Below the pieces are notes generated by a model. The model was not told the DNA's origin and did not search any database. It was given only the letters and a program-made list of their open reading frames with translations. Position numbers and translations under genes: made by a program. 5,384 nucleotides of DNA from Fidelibacterota bacterium (GTDB lineage Bacteria; Fidelibacterota; UBA2242; JAFGTP01): NCBI GenBank assembly GCA_029939785.1, contig JAOZSG010000243.1, positions 1-5,384 on the forward strand, given 5' to 3'. This document shows positions 1 through 5,384 of this stretch, in pieces. Within the stretch, counting starts at the first letter, position 1; every line of letters starts with the position of its first letter.

Positions 1-3000
1 AAAGGATCTTCCTTGTCTCCGGGAATTGGCTTATCATTTCTCCGAAAAGTTCCATTCCAGGATTCTTTTGTTTCTTTAAGTTTATTTTTTTTAGATATAT
101 ATTTATAAGAAGTCTTTGGAAAAAATGGTAAAGGCTGCTGATGTGATTCTTTATAAAAATCAATAATTTTGTTTAATTCTGATTCTGCGTTATTGATTGG
201 TAACACAGGGAAATGTATTGCTTTTTTATCTTTTATAATAATATATGATTCAGGTTGATTCATACAGAGAGAGGCAATCAAATGATATACCCAGCTTTTT
301 AAAGCAACTTTTCCATTAAAATATTTAAGTTCAGAATATTTAATGTGTAAAATTTTATTATAATAAATTTGTGGTATCTGTCCGAAAATTCTAATATTGT
401 TAAATTCAAAATCTACTGTTTTAGATTCGCAGTTTTTTAATATATTCTTCAGGTTTTCATTATTGCAGAATTCAATTTGTTCATTAAGGAAAGTATTTAT
501 ATCCTTTTCTAATTTGTTAAAAACTTCCTTTCCTGATAAACCTATTGGTAACAAATCTTTTGCTTTTAAAATATCATAGTTATTATCGTTTTCAGAATGT
601 TCAATCAGATATTGATTTATAGAGTATTTTTCCAGATTATCTATCTCAAAAATCTCGGCATCATTAATTTCTGTTTCATAGTTTTTAATTCGAGCTCTCA
701 ATACTTTCTCCGTAAAAAAACGTGCGGGATTTTCAAGACTTTTTATCAAATCATCAATATATATTTCTGTAATTTTTGGAGCATTACAAATCATCTTTTC
801 AGAATCATGAAATTGATAAATTTTATTTGTTTGCTGAGATTGATAATTATGTCGTGAATAACAAAAAAATGAAGAAAATTCAGGATTAAAATATATTGGA
901 TTATGTCCTTGAAGTTTGTGTTTGAAATAGATTTTGTTAATAATTTCTGGTGAATACATTTTTTTTAGATAATCCATTAACTCACAAACGGTAGATGCCG
1001 GCTCTGAGACTTCATTGGTACGAATATCCTGTCCTGTATAACTGATGATAAGATAATCACGAGCAGAAATTAATGCTTCTAAAAACAGATATTGATCTTC
1101 CTCTCTTTTTACCCTGTCACCAATTCGTTTTTCATTACTTAAAATATTAAAGGAGTTTAAATGTTCACTTCGAGGAAAAGCATTATCATTCATTCCAATG
1201 AGACAAATTACTTTTGAAGGAATGTTACGTAATGTCTGTAAAGTGGAAATCGTAATTCCACCTCTAAAATATCGACTTGTTTGAAATTCATCTTTTAACG
1301 ATTCCGCAAAATATTGATGTAAAATATCAATTGAAATATTTCCTGTATCTATTGATTTTGTTGTTTCTGCTAACTGATTAATCTTTTCCCTTAAAAGTAT
1401 TAAATCATTTTGATATTCATCGAAATCAAAAAATAAATTATCAATTAAATTATGTAATTGTTTTTGCCATTCTGTGATACTCATAGGTTTTTGAAATTTC
1501 CTGTAAATATTTTTAAGAAAATTAATAAAAAAGGATAATTTTCCTAAAATTAAATTATTATGACCTTCAAATTGATCATAAGGAAGATGTCCGTAATGTA
1601 GTTTTGGATATTCGTCATCTTTGATACAAAATCCAAGAAACATACGATTCAAACCTTTTTCCCATGAGTTTTCATCAAAATTAATTAATCCGAAATCTTT
1701 TTCTCGTTGTTGACCATTAATTCCCCAACAGATTTTAGTATCTGCTATCCATTTCCTGCAAAGTTCAATATCTTCTTCATTTAGTCTTAATTTTTTAAAA
1801 ATTACTTCCTTTTCAAGCAAACTTAGAACATAAGAAGATTCAAATCTTGTTTTATGAATATTTAATAATTGGAGAAAAATATCATCAATTGGTGTAGAAA
1901 AACTAATAGAATTATCTGTTATTGTATAGGGAATATGAGATAAGGTATTATTGGCAGATATATCTTTTCTTTCAAAAACTGATTTAATATAAGGTGAATA
2001 TTCAGTAATATCAGGCATCATTACAGTAATATCAGATGGATTGATATTTTTCTTATCTATCAGATGTAAAATATTATTACGCAATACTTCAACTTCACGC
2101 ATTTTAGAATGACAGTTATGAATTTGAATTGTACTAATAGATTCGTCAGAAATTTTTGATTTTTTCATAATGTTATTATATTGAAGGCTATCCTGAAATT
2201 CAGATAAAAGATTAGTCACAGATTTTTCTGATAAATGTGTTTGAATTTCAGCCCCGTTTTTTTTCAATAATTTGATAAATTCATTTCCTGCATTACCTAA
2301 AGTATTTACAAAGGGGTTCTTATTTTTACCAAAATTTTTCGGAAAAATACAATAAATATTTACATCAATAAATTTTGATAAATGATGAAAAAACTCAATA
2401 AAAATCGGAGGCATAGAAAAGATTCCAACAATCGAAATTCTTTTTAAACTTTCCAGATAATTACATTTATCAATTTTTTGAAATTCATTAAATCCAATAG
2501 TTCTGTTTTTTTTGTTTGACGATAATTGATTCCAAATCGATTCCTGCCATTTATAATTAGACAAGTTTTTTAGATTATTTGATATTTCTTCGGGTCTGTA
2601 AATTTGATATTGGTCAAAGCAACTGGCAATTTTAGTTGCTAACTGATATTTTTTTAATTCATGAATATCATTGTCCAAATATCTTTTCAGATCCGGGTAT
2701 TTTTCTTTTTCGTTATCTAATAATTGCCAAATATTCCATGTCATTAGGTTTGGATGAAAATATTCTTTATCAGGAGGAATATCAAGACATTTTTCCAAAG
2801 TTTCATTTATAAAGCCATTTATAAAAGGGAAATCAATGTTACAGCAAATTTCATTGTGTTTTGCGATAAATTGTTTCAGATAAACAGCCATACCCTGATT
2901 TTGTACAATTATAATTTCTGATTGAAAAGGATCAGACAAAGGCTGAGTTTTAATATTGTCAATCAGATTATCACGAATTAATGATTCTAAATTATTACTG

Positions 3001-3020
3001 TTGATTAATGTAAAAGCCAT
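1..3020 (-). CDS. recC: RecBCD exonuclease V subunit gamma (RecC), C-terminus off the window
   Basis: RecC is the subunit of the RecBCD helicase-nuclease that splits the duplex and scans the 3' strand for Chi during double-strand-break repair. I translated the minus strand codon by codon: 1006 codons are open, with no stop. The start is ATG at 3020-3018; an in-frame TAA (3023-3021) lies directly upstream, and a GGAG ribosome site (3029-3026) sits 5 nt before it. Motifs matching E. coli RecC as I remember it are VQNQGMAVYL (39-48), NIDFPF (61-66), FDQYQIYRP (135-143), REVEVL (308-313), PSDITVMMPD before YSPYI, VICLIGMNDNAFPR (about 604-617), and GDRVKREEDQYLFLEALISA just after. The C-terminal third carries a DLLPIG motif typical of RecC. 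E. coli RecC has 1122 residues, so about 110 are missing here. No Walker A motif was seen, as expected for the inactivated helicase-like domains of RecC. All ten Trp codons are TGG and there is no in-frame TGA, which bears on the TGA in the thioredoxin-like gene. recB and recD are not in view and could lie downstream to the left. Confidence 0.95.
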   Translation of the reverse strand, partial: MAFTLINSNNLESLIRDNLIDNIKTQPLSDPFQSEIIIVQNQGMAVYLKQFIAKHNEICCNIDFPFINGFINETLEKCLDIPPDKEYFHPNLMTWNIWQLLDNEKEKYPDLKRYLDNDIHELKKYQLATKIASCFDQYQIYRPEEISNNLKNLSNYKWQESIWNQLSSNKKNRTIGFNEFQKIDKCNYLESLKRISIVGIFSMPPIFIEFFHHLSKFIDVNIYCIFPKNFGKNKNPFVNTLGNAGNEFIKLLKKNGAEIQTHLSEKSVTNLLSEFQDSLQYNNIMKKSKISDESISTIQIHNCHSKMREVEVLRNNILHLIDKKNINPSDITVMMPDITEYSPYIKSVFERKDISANNTLSHIPYTITDNSISFSTPIDDIFLQLLNIHKTRFESSYVLSLLEKEVIFKKLRLNEEDIELCRKWIADTKICWGINGQQREKDFGLINFDENSWEKGLNRMFLGFCIKDDEYPKLHYGHLPYDQFEGHNNLILGKLSFFINFLKNIYRKFQKPMSITEWQKQLHNLIDNLFFDFDEYQNDLILLREKINQLAETTKSIDTGNISIDILHQYFAESLKDEFQTSRYFRGGITISTLQTLRNIPSKVICLIGMNDNAFPRSEHLNSFNILSNEKRIGDRVKREEDQYLFLEALISARDYLIISYTGQDIRTNEVSEPASTVCELMDYLKKMYSPEIINKIYFKHKLQGHNPIYFNPEFSSFFCYSRHNYQSQQTNKIYQFHDSEKMICNAPKITEIYIDDLIKSLENPARFFTEKVLRARIKNYETEINDAEIFEIDNLEKYSINQYLIEHSENDNNYDILKAKDLLPIGLSGKEVFNKLEKDINTFLNEQIEFCNNENLKNILKNCESKTVDFEFNNIRIFGQIPQIYYNKILHIKYSELKYFNGKVALKSWVYHLIASLCMNQPESYIIIKDKKAIHFPVLPINNAESELNKIIDFYKESHQQPLPFFPKTSYKYISKKNKLKETKESWNGTFRRNDKPIPGDKEDP

Positions 3021-3025
3021 TTATT

Positions 3026-3029
3026 CTCC
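3026..3029 (-). promoter_or_regulatory. Shine-Dalgarno site of recC
   Basis: GGAG on the minus strand, 5 nt upstream of the recC ATG. Together with the TAA codon directly before the ATG, it fixes the start of recC. Confidence 0.7.
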
Positions 3030-3051
3030 GGGTTACATCTTCTCTCTCTAT

Positions 3052-3074
3052 CATCCTGAGCCTGTCGAAGGGTG
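3052..3074 (+). repeat. REP-like palindromic repeat, copy 1
   Basis: A 23-nt imperfect palindrome. The arms CATCCT (3052-3057) and AGGGTG (3069-3074) pair in all six positions, one of them a G-T pair, around the 11-nt loop GAGCCTGTCGA (3058-3068). The core closely matches a dispersed repeat I recall from many bacterial genomes, usually spelled CATCCT-GAGCCTGTCGA-AGGATG and recognised by its spurious translation HPEPVEG. A second copy lies 52 nt away in inverted orientation. Two such units in opposite orientation resemble the paired arrangement of REP elements. No RAYT transposase gene is visible here. Confidence 0.75.
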
Positions 3075-3078
3075 TTCG

Positions 3079-3158
3079 AAGCTCTGCCCAAATGATTTTA
3101 ATTTTCAGAATTTTAGTACTCCGATGCACATTTCGACGGGCTCAATGTGACAGAGCTT
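3079..3158. repeat. 8-bp inverted repeat enclosing hairpin copy 2
   Basis: AAGCTCTG (3079-3086) is the exact reverse complement of CAGAGCTT (3151-3158). The arms flank copy 2, so its hairpin could sit on a longer stem. The right arm runs into a T-rich stretch (about 3157-3169), which superficially resembles a plus-strand terminator. The loop is long, however, and no plus-strand gene ends upstream. It more likely belongs to the repeat unit. Confidence 0.4.
3127..3149 (-). repeat. REP-like palindromic repeat, copy 2 (inverted)
   Basis: This copy has the same 23-nt length and design as copy 1, but lies on the opposite strand. Read on the minus strand it is CACATT, then loop GAGCCCGTCGA, then AATGTG. 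The loop differs from copy 1 at one base, while the stem differs at several bases yet keeps six perfect pairs. Two stem positions show full compensatory changes (C-G to A-T and C-G to T-A), and one G-T pair has become C-G. The conserved core also lets the two copies pair with each other: 3057-3069 against 3132-3144, with one mismatch. Confidence 0.7.
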
Positions 3159-3192
3159 TTATTTTTTTATTAAAGTTTTAACATTACCACAT

Positions 3193-3206
3193 ACGAGTAA
3201 CGAGTA
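3193..3206. repeat. Tandem 7-mer duplication
   Basis: ACGAGTA occurs twice, back to back. It is too short to name and is probably slippage in non-coding DNA, although it lies where recC promoter or operator elements could be. Confidence 0.5.
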
Positions 3207-3210
3207 CAAG

Positions 3211-3230
3211 GTCATTAATTGTCATTAAAT
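3211..3230. repeat. Tandem 10-mer duplication
   Basis: GTCATTAATT is followed directly by GTCATTAAAT, two 10-nt units with one mismatch. The period is close to one helical turn, so a double binding site is conceivable, but nothing else in the sequence supports that. Confidence 0.45.
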
Positions 3231-3368
3231 ACAGCATTATCATCACTCCAACTCTCCAATAATTCAACAACCCACTTACATTTAATTCACTAACTCTTCT
3301 AAACCAAAAACCAGTTCCCAGACCGTATATTTTTATAAATTTCATCAAAAGTTATCCTTTTTAAAGAT

Positions 3369-3399
3369 TTGGGTAAAAAGTTAATGAAATTGATATAAA
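3369..3399 (+). promoter_or_regulatory. Weak candidate promoter for the 175-residue gene and selenoprotein unit
   Basis: TTGGGT (3369-3374) and TATAAA (3394-3399) resemble -35 and -10 boxes, with 19-nt spacing, just over 30 nt before the start codon. The spacing is long and the region is AT-rich, so chance similarity is quite possible. Confidence 0.25.
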
Positions 3400-3436
3400 A
3401 TCCCAATAAATTGACGAATTAAAAAAAAGGTGAGAT

Positions 3437-3964
3437 ATGAATATAAAAGGTAAAGAATTAATATGGGGAAAAGGGAACACATTTAAAAAACTTATCCTAA
3501 AATTAAATGATAAAAAAATTGGACAATGGGAAAGACAAAATATAATTAAAAGTTCCGGTTTAGGCGAAATTAATAATGAAAATATCACCTTGACATCAGA
3601 AGGTTTAATAAACCTGAGTTTTACTATTGAAAATCAGAAAACTCAAAAAACTGGGAAAATTGATTTGAAATGGATTGGATCGGATAATGGAAAAATTACG
3701 TTTGAAAAAGATAGAAAATATACTTACAAAAATGTTGATATATTCAGGGGTCAATTTTCATGGTTTGATGAAGACAAGAATGAAATAATTTCATTTAAAC
3801 CTTCTAATTTGCTTTTTAATCAGGGTAAAATTGGTATCTCTGAAAAAATTAAAAATCAATCTGATATTAATTCGCTTATTATTTCAGGATTACATTTTTT
3901 AGTATTAATCAATTTTTGGTACATTGCTACTATTTTAGCAATTATTATAACTTTGACAAGATAA
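3437..3964 (+). CDS. Hypothetical 175-residue protein with a C-terminal membrane helix
   Basis: I do not recognise this family. The start is well fixed: ATG follows an in-frame TGA at 3431-3433, which lies inside the ribosome site AGGTGA (3428-3433). Residues 1-145 are rich in Lys, Asn and Ile with alternating hydrophobic residues, suggesting a beta-rich domain; features include IWGKGNTFKKLILKL (9-23), WERQNIIKSSGLG (31-43) and FRGQFSWFDEDKNE (103-116). There is no signal peptide. Residues about 148-173 form one strongly hydrophobic segment ending in Thr-Arg at the C-terminus. It therefore looks tail-anchored, with the large domain probably cytoplasmic. The stop TAA (3962-3964) is 37 nt before the start of the selenoprotein-like gene on the same strand, with no terminator seen between, so co-transcription is likely. 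A tubby/LURP-like beta-barrel fold with a C-terminal helix is a faint possibility, on pattern alone. The gene looks real because of its length, ribosome site and coherent membrane helix. Confidence 0.75.
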   Translation: MNIKGKELIWGKGNTFKKLILKLNDKKIGQWERQNIIKSSGLGEINNENITLTSEGLINLSFTIENQKTQKTGKIDLKWIGSDNGKITFEKDRKYTYKNVDIFRGQFSWFDEDKNEIISFKPSNLLFNQGKIGISEKIKNQSDINSLIISGLHFLVLINFWYIATILAIIITLTR

Positions 3965-3990
3965 TAAAATATATTTATCTGAGCCTAACA

Positions 3991-3996
3991 AAGGAG
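3991..3996 (+). promoter_or_regulatory. Shine-Dalgarno site of the thioredoxin-like selenoprotein gene
   Basis: AAGGAG lies 5 nt before ATG 4002-4004. It is a near-ideal ribosome site and shows that translation starts here, upstream of the in-frame TGA, rather than at the TTG at 4182. Confidence 0.8.
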
Positions 3997-4001
3997 ATAA
4001 A

Positions 4002-5033
4002 ATGAAGAGATTAACTTTTTTTCTTATAGCTCTGTTATTCGTTTGCTGTGCATCAAAGAATGAACCTTTACCTAAGGATCTTACATTTGATTCAGCAGTA
4101 AAACTTGCGAAAGAACAGAATAAATTGGTATTAGTTGACTTTTACTCGCCTACTTGAGGGCCCTGTGTAAAATTAGACCAGTTGGTCTTTACAGACACAG
4201 AATGTGTAAAATATTTTGAAGAAAACTTCATCTTTTACAAACTTATTAATGGAGAGGGTGAATTAGACGAACTTAGAAAAAAATGGAAAATTCCCGGATT
4301 CCCAACTATAATGATGTTTGATGCAAATGGTGAAGAAATCGATAGAATGATCGGTTTTGATGACAACAAAGATAATTTTATGAATACTATCAAAAATTGG
4401 GCAGCAGGTAAATTGACACTCAAGTCGTTACTGGTTCAATATGAAAAAAATCCAAAGTATATTTACTTAATTCATCAACTTGCTTCAAAATATATTCGTC
4501 GGCACGAAACTGATAAAGCTATGGAATATTATAATATCATATTGGAAAAGGATCCTAAGGATGAAGCAGGATTTCATGAAGAAAGTTATTTTTATAAATC
4601 GAAACAAACTTTATGGAATGATAAAAATTCAAAACCATTGGAAAAAATCCTATCCAAAACTTCCAATAAAAAATTTATCGTAGAAGGATACAATAATTTA
4701 TTAAATTTTCATTATGGTAATAAAGATCCGGAGGAAAAATTTTCATTATTTAATGATGCCATAAAAAAGATGCCTGAAAACACTGATTTTATGAATCAGT
4801 ATGCCTGGTATATTTTTACGAAAAAAGTCGAATCAAAATATGATGAAGCAATCAAAATTACGCAAGATGCAATAGCAATTGATTCTAAAGATGATAATCT
4901 TTTTGATACACTTGCTCATCTTTATTTTGTTAGTGGCAACAAAGAAAAAGCAATTAATACAATCGAAAAAGCAATTGTGATGAATCCGGAGTCAAAATAT
5001 TATAAGGAAGAATTGGCAAAGTTTAAACAATAA
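4002..5033 (+). CDS. Exported thioredoxin-fold/TPR protein, probable selenoprotein (Sec at codon 52)
   Basis: Read from ATG 4002 through TGA 4155-4157 to TAA 5031-5033, this is a 343-residue protein. Residues 1-16 are a signal peptide: KR, then a hydrophobic run ending VCC. It is probably a lipoprotein type anchored at Cys16 or Cys15, though the lipobox is not canonical. Residues about 28-135 form a thioredoxin-like domain: KLVLVDFYSPT (41-51), then TGA, then GPC (53-55), and a cis-proline loop PGFPTIMMFD (98-107). Aligned with the usual W-C-G-P-C motif, TGA replaces the first, nucleophilic cysteine, and the resolving Cys55 is kept. Residues about 154-187, 264-296 and 299-332 look like TPR helices (for example DKAMEYYNIILEKDP and EKAINTIEKAIVMNPES), which probably bind a protein partner. 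A thiol-disulfide or reductase role in the periplasm is inferred. TGA as Trp is unlikely because TGG is used for Trp here and in recC. The alternatives are a nonsense mutation or a read error of TGT/TGC. Conventional gene calling would give only a fragment from TTG 4182. Confidence 0.8.
4158..4200 (+). promoter_or_regulatory. Candidate bacterial SECIS hairpin after the in-frame TGA
   Basis: Directly after TGA (4155-4157), the RNA can fold into a two-part stem. The upper stem AGACC (4175-4179) pairs with GGTCT (4184-4188) around the loop AGTT (4180-4183). The lower stem TGTAA (4166-4170) pairs with TTACA (4189-4193), leaving a 4-nt bulge on the 5' side. An alternative lower stem is CTGTGT (4163-4168) with ACACAG (4195-4200). 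The apical loop begins 22 nt after the TGA and has G as its second base. Bacterial SECIS elements bound by SelB are known for a small loop at roughly this distance with a G among the first two loop bases. The hairpin lies within coding sequence, as expected. It was folded by eye only. Confidence 0.6.
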
Positions 5034-5170
5034 ATTTTTTGTTCTGAAGGATGGCAATATATATTGTGAGATTATATTGAAAGAAAGATACAATGGTACA
5101 TACACAGATGTTGTCGGTAAGCTAAATAAATTACATATCGACATTACATTGCAACTTTGAAAATAAAAAT
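5034..5170. other. Gap between the selenoprotein-like gene and the Bro-N gene
   Basis: No clear hairpin terminator was seen after the TAA at 5031-5033, only a short T-run. One plus-strand frame is stop-free from about 5032 to the TGA at 5158-5160. It has no ATG, and its peptide, including YNGTYTDVVGKLNK, is only vaguely like part of a GIY-YIG nuclease. It may be a gene remnant or nothing. Confidence 0.4.
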
Positions 5171-5384
5171 ATGAATAAGATAAAAATATCCATACGTTTT
5201 TTTGACGACCGTGAAGTGCGTGCTCTTTGGGATGAAGAAAACGCCAAGTGGTGGTTTTCTGTGTTAGATATTGTTGCTGTGCTTACTGACCAAAACGATT
5301 ATACAAAAACTCGCAACTACTGGAAATATCTTAAAGCCAAGTTGAAGAAAGAAAATAGCCAAGTGGTTAGTGCTACTACCCAGT
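5171..5384 (+). CDS. Bro-N domain protein (phage antirepressor-like), N-terminal part only
   Basis: From ATG 5171-5173 the frame is open for 71 codons to the right edge. The peptide has the N-terminal pattern of the Bro-N family: a short lysine/isoleucine start, FFDDREVRALWDEENAKWWF (10-29), SVLDIVAVLT (30-39), then NYWKYLKAKLKKENSQV (49-65). Bro-N is a DNA-binding domain found in baculovirus BRO proteins, phage antirepressors and many chromosomal or mobile bacterial genes. Full-length members add a variable C-terminal domain that is not visible here. No clear Shine-Dalgarno site precedes the start, unlike the other genes. The base composition (81 G+C in 214 nt, about 38%) is higher than in the upstream genes, with more GCC, GAC and GTG codons. 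This is compatible with horizontal acquisition, though the sample is small. The exact target of this protein cannot be told. Confidence 0.85.
   Translation, partial: MNKIKISIRFFDDREVRALWDEENAKWWFSVLDIVAVLTDQNDYTKTRNYWKYLKAKLKKENSQVVSATTQ

Larger units (their letters stand above)
3021..3436. other. Divergent intergenic region between recC and the 175-residue gene
   Basis: This 416-nt stretch contains no convincing gene. It must hold the promoters of two divergent units. Its recC-proximal third (3052-3158) carries a pair of hairpin repeats, which would lie in the recC leader RNA if recC transcription starts further upstream. The middle part (3190-3230) has two short tandem duplications. The rest is AT-rich with no feature I can support beyond a weak promoter candidate. 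An apparent 64-codon plus-strand reading frame crossing into recC (2956-3150) contains the peptide HPEPVEG. That is simply the translation of the hairpin repeat and is not a gene. Confidence 0.7.

Noticed and set aside
397..857. Two plus-strand frames of 60 and 86 codons inside recC
   Set aside because: They are antisense to a long, well-matched recC frame and their peptides are low-complexity Phe/Ile/Asn-rich, typical of shadow frames.
2956..3150. 64-codon plus-strand reading frame containing HPEPVEG
   Set aside because: It overlaps the start of recC on the other strand, and its recognisable peptide is the translation of the REP-like hairpin.
3151..3170. Rho-independent terminator on the plus strand (arm CAGAGCTT followed by T-run)
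   Set aside because: The partner arm is 64 nt away and no plus-strand gene ends upstream. The arm is better explained as part of the repeat unit.
3361..3588. 75-codon minus-strand frame over the start of the 175-residue gene
   Set aside because: It is antisense to a gene with a good ribosome site, and its product is a low-complexity Ser/Phe/Ile/Leu-rich peptide.
4155..4157. TGA read as tryptophan (alternative genetic code)
   Set aside because: All ten recC Trp codons and the Trp codons of the other genes are TGG, with no other in-frame TGA. The position also aligns with Cys rather than Trp of the motif, Thr51 being in the Trp place.
4182..5033. A separate gene starting at TTG 4182, downstream of the TGA
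   Set aside because: It would begin inside the thioredoxin domain without its active site or signal peptide and has no ribosome site. The in-frame upstream ATG at 4002 has an ideal Shine-Dalgarno.
5032..5160. Fragment of a GIY-YIG nuclease
   Set aside because: It has only a vague resemblance, no ATG, and overlaps the end of the previous gene, so it is not supportable as a gene.

Overview
The window is AT-rich (by eye roughly 30% G+C) bacterial chromosomal DNA. Three of its four genes have good Shine-Dalgarno sites, and it uses the standard code with TGG as the tryptophan codon. The phylum cannot be fixed from the sequence. The usable Shine-Dalgarno sites argue mildly against a typical Bacteroidetes genome. 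The recC-like gene, a probable selenoprotein and a REP-like hairpin repeat are compatible with a Gram-negative, low-GC, possibly uncultivated lineage, but that is inference.

Layout. Positions 1-3020 (minus strand) hold one uninterrupted recC-type gene, whose C-terminus lies beyond the left edge. Positions 3021-3436 are a divergent intergenic region. It contains two inverted copies of a 23-nt hairpin repeat whose stems differ by compensatory base changes, plus two very short tandem repeats. Positions 3437-3964 (plus) encode an unrecognised 175-residue protein with one C-terminal membrane helix. After 37 nt comes 4002-5033 (plus), a thioredoxin-fold/TPR exported protein. Its first active-site cysteine codon is TGA, followed at the right distance by a hairpin that fits a bacterial SECIS element. 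A 137-nt gap follows, then a Bro-N (phage antirepressor-like) gene that begins at 5171 and runs off the right edge.

Main point: the thioredoxin-like gene would normally be annotated as truncated, starting from TTG at 4182. Read through TGA at codon 52, it gives a continuous 343-residue protein with a signal peptide, a U-G-P-C active site, a cis-proline loop and TPR repeats. Ten TGG tryptophan codons and no in-frame TGA in the 1006 visible recC codons make TGA=Trp recoding unlikely. Selenocysteine is therefore the best explanation. A nonsense mutation or a base-call error remains possible.

How the genes relate: the 175-residue protein and the selenoprotein look co-transcribed, and both probably act at or outside the inner membrane. 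RecC is a DNA-repair helicase/nuclease subunit transcribed away from them. The Bro-N gene looks like a mobile or phage-derived neighbour with no evident link to the others.
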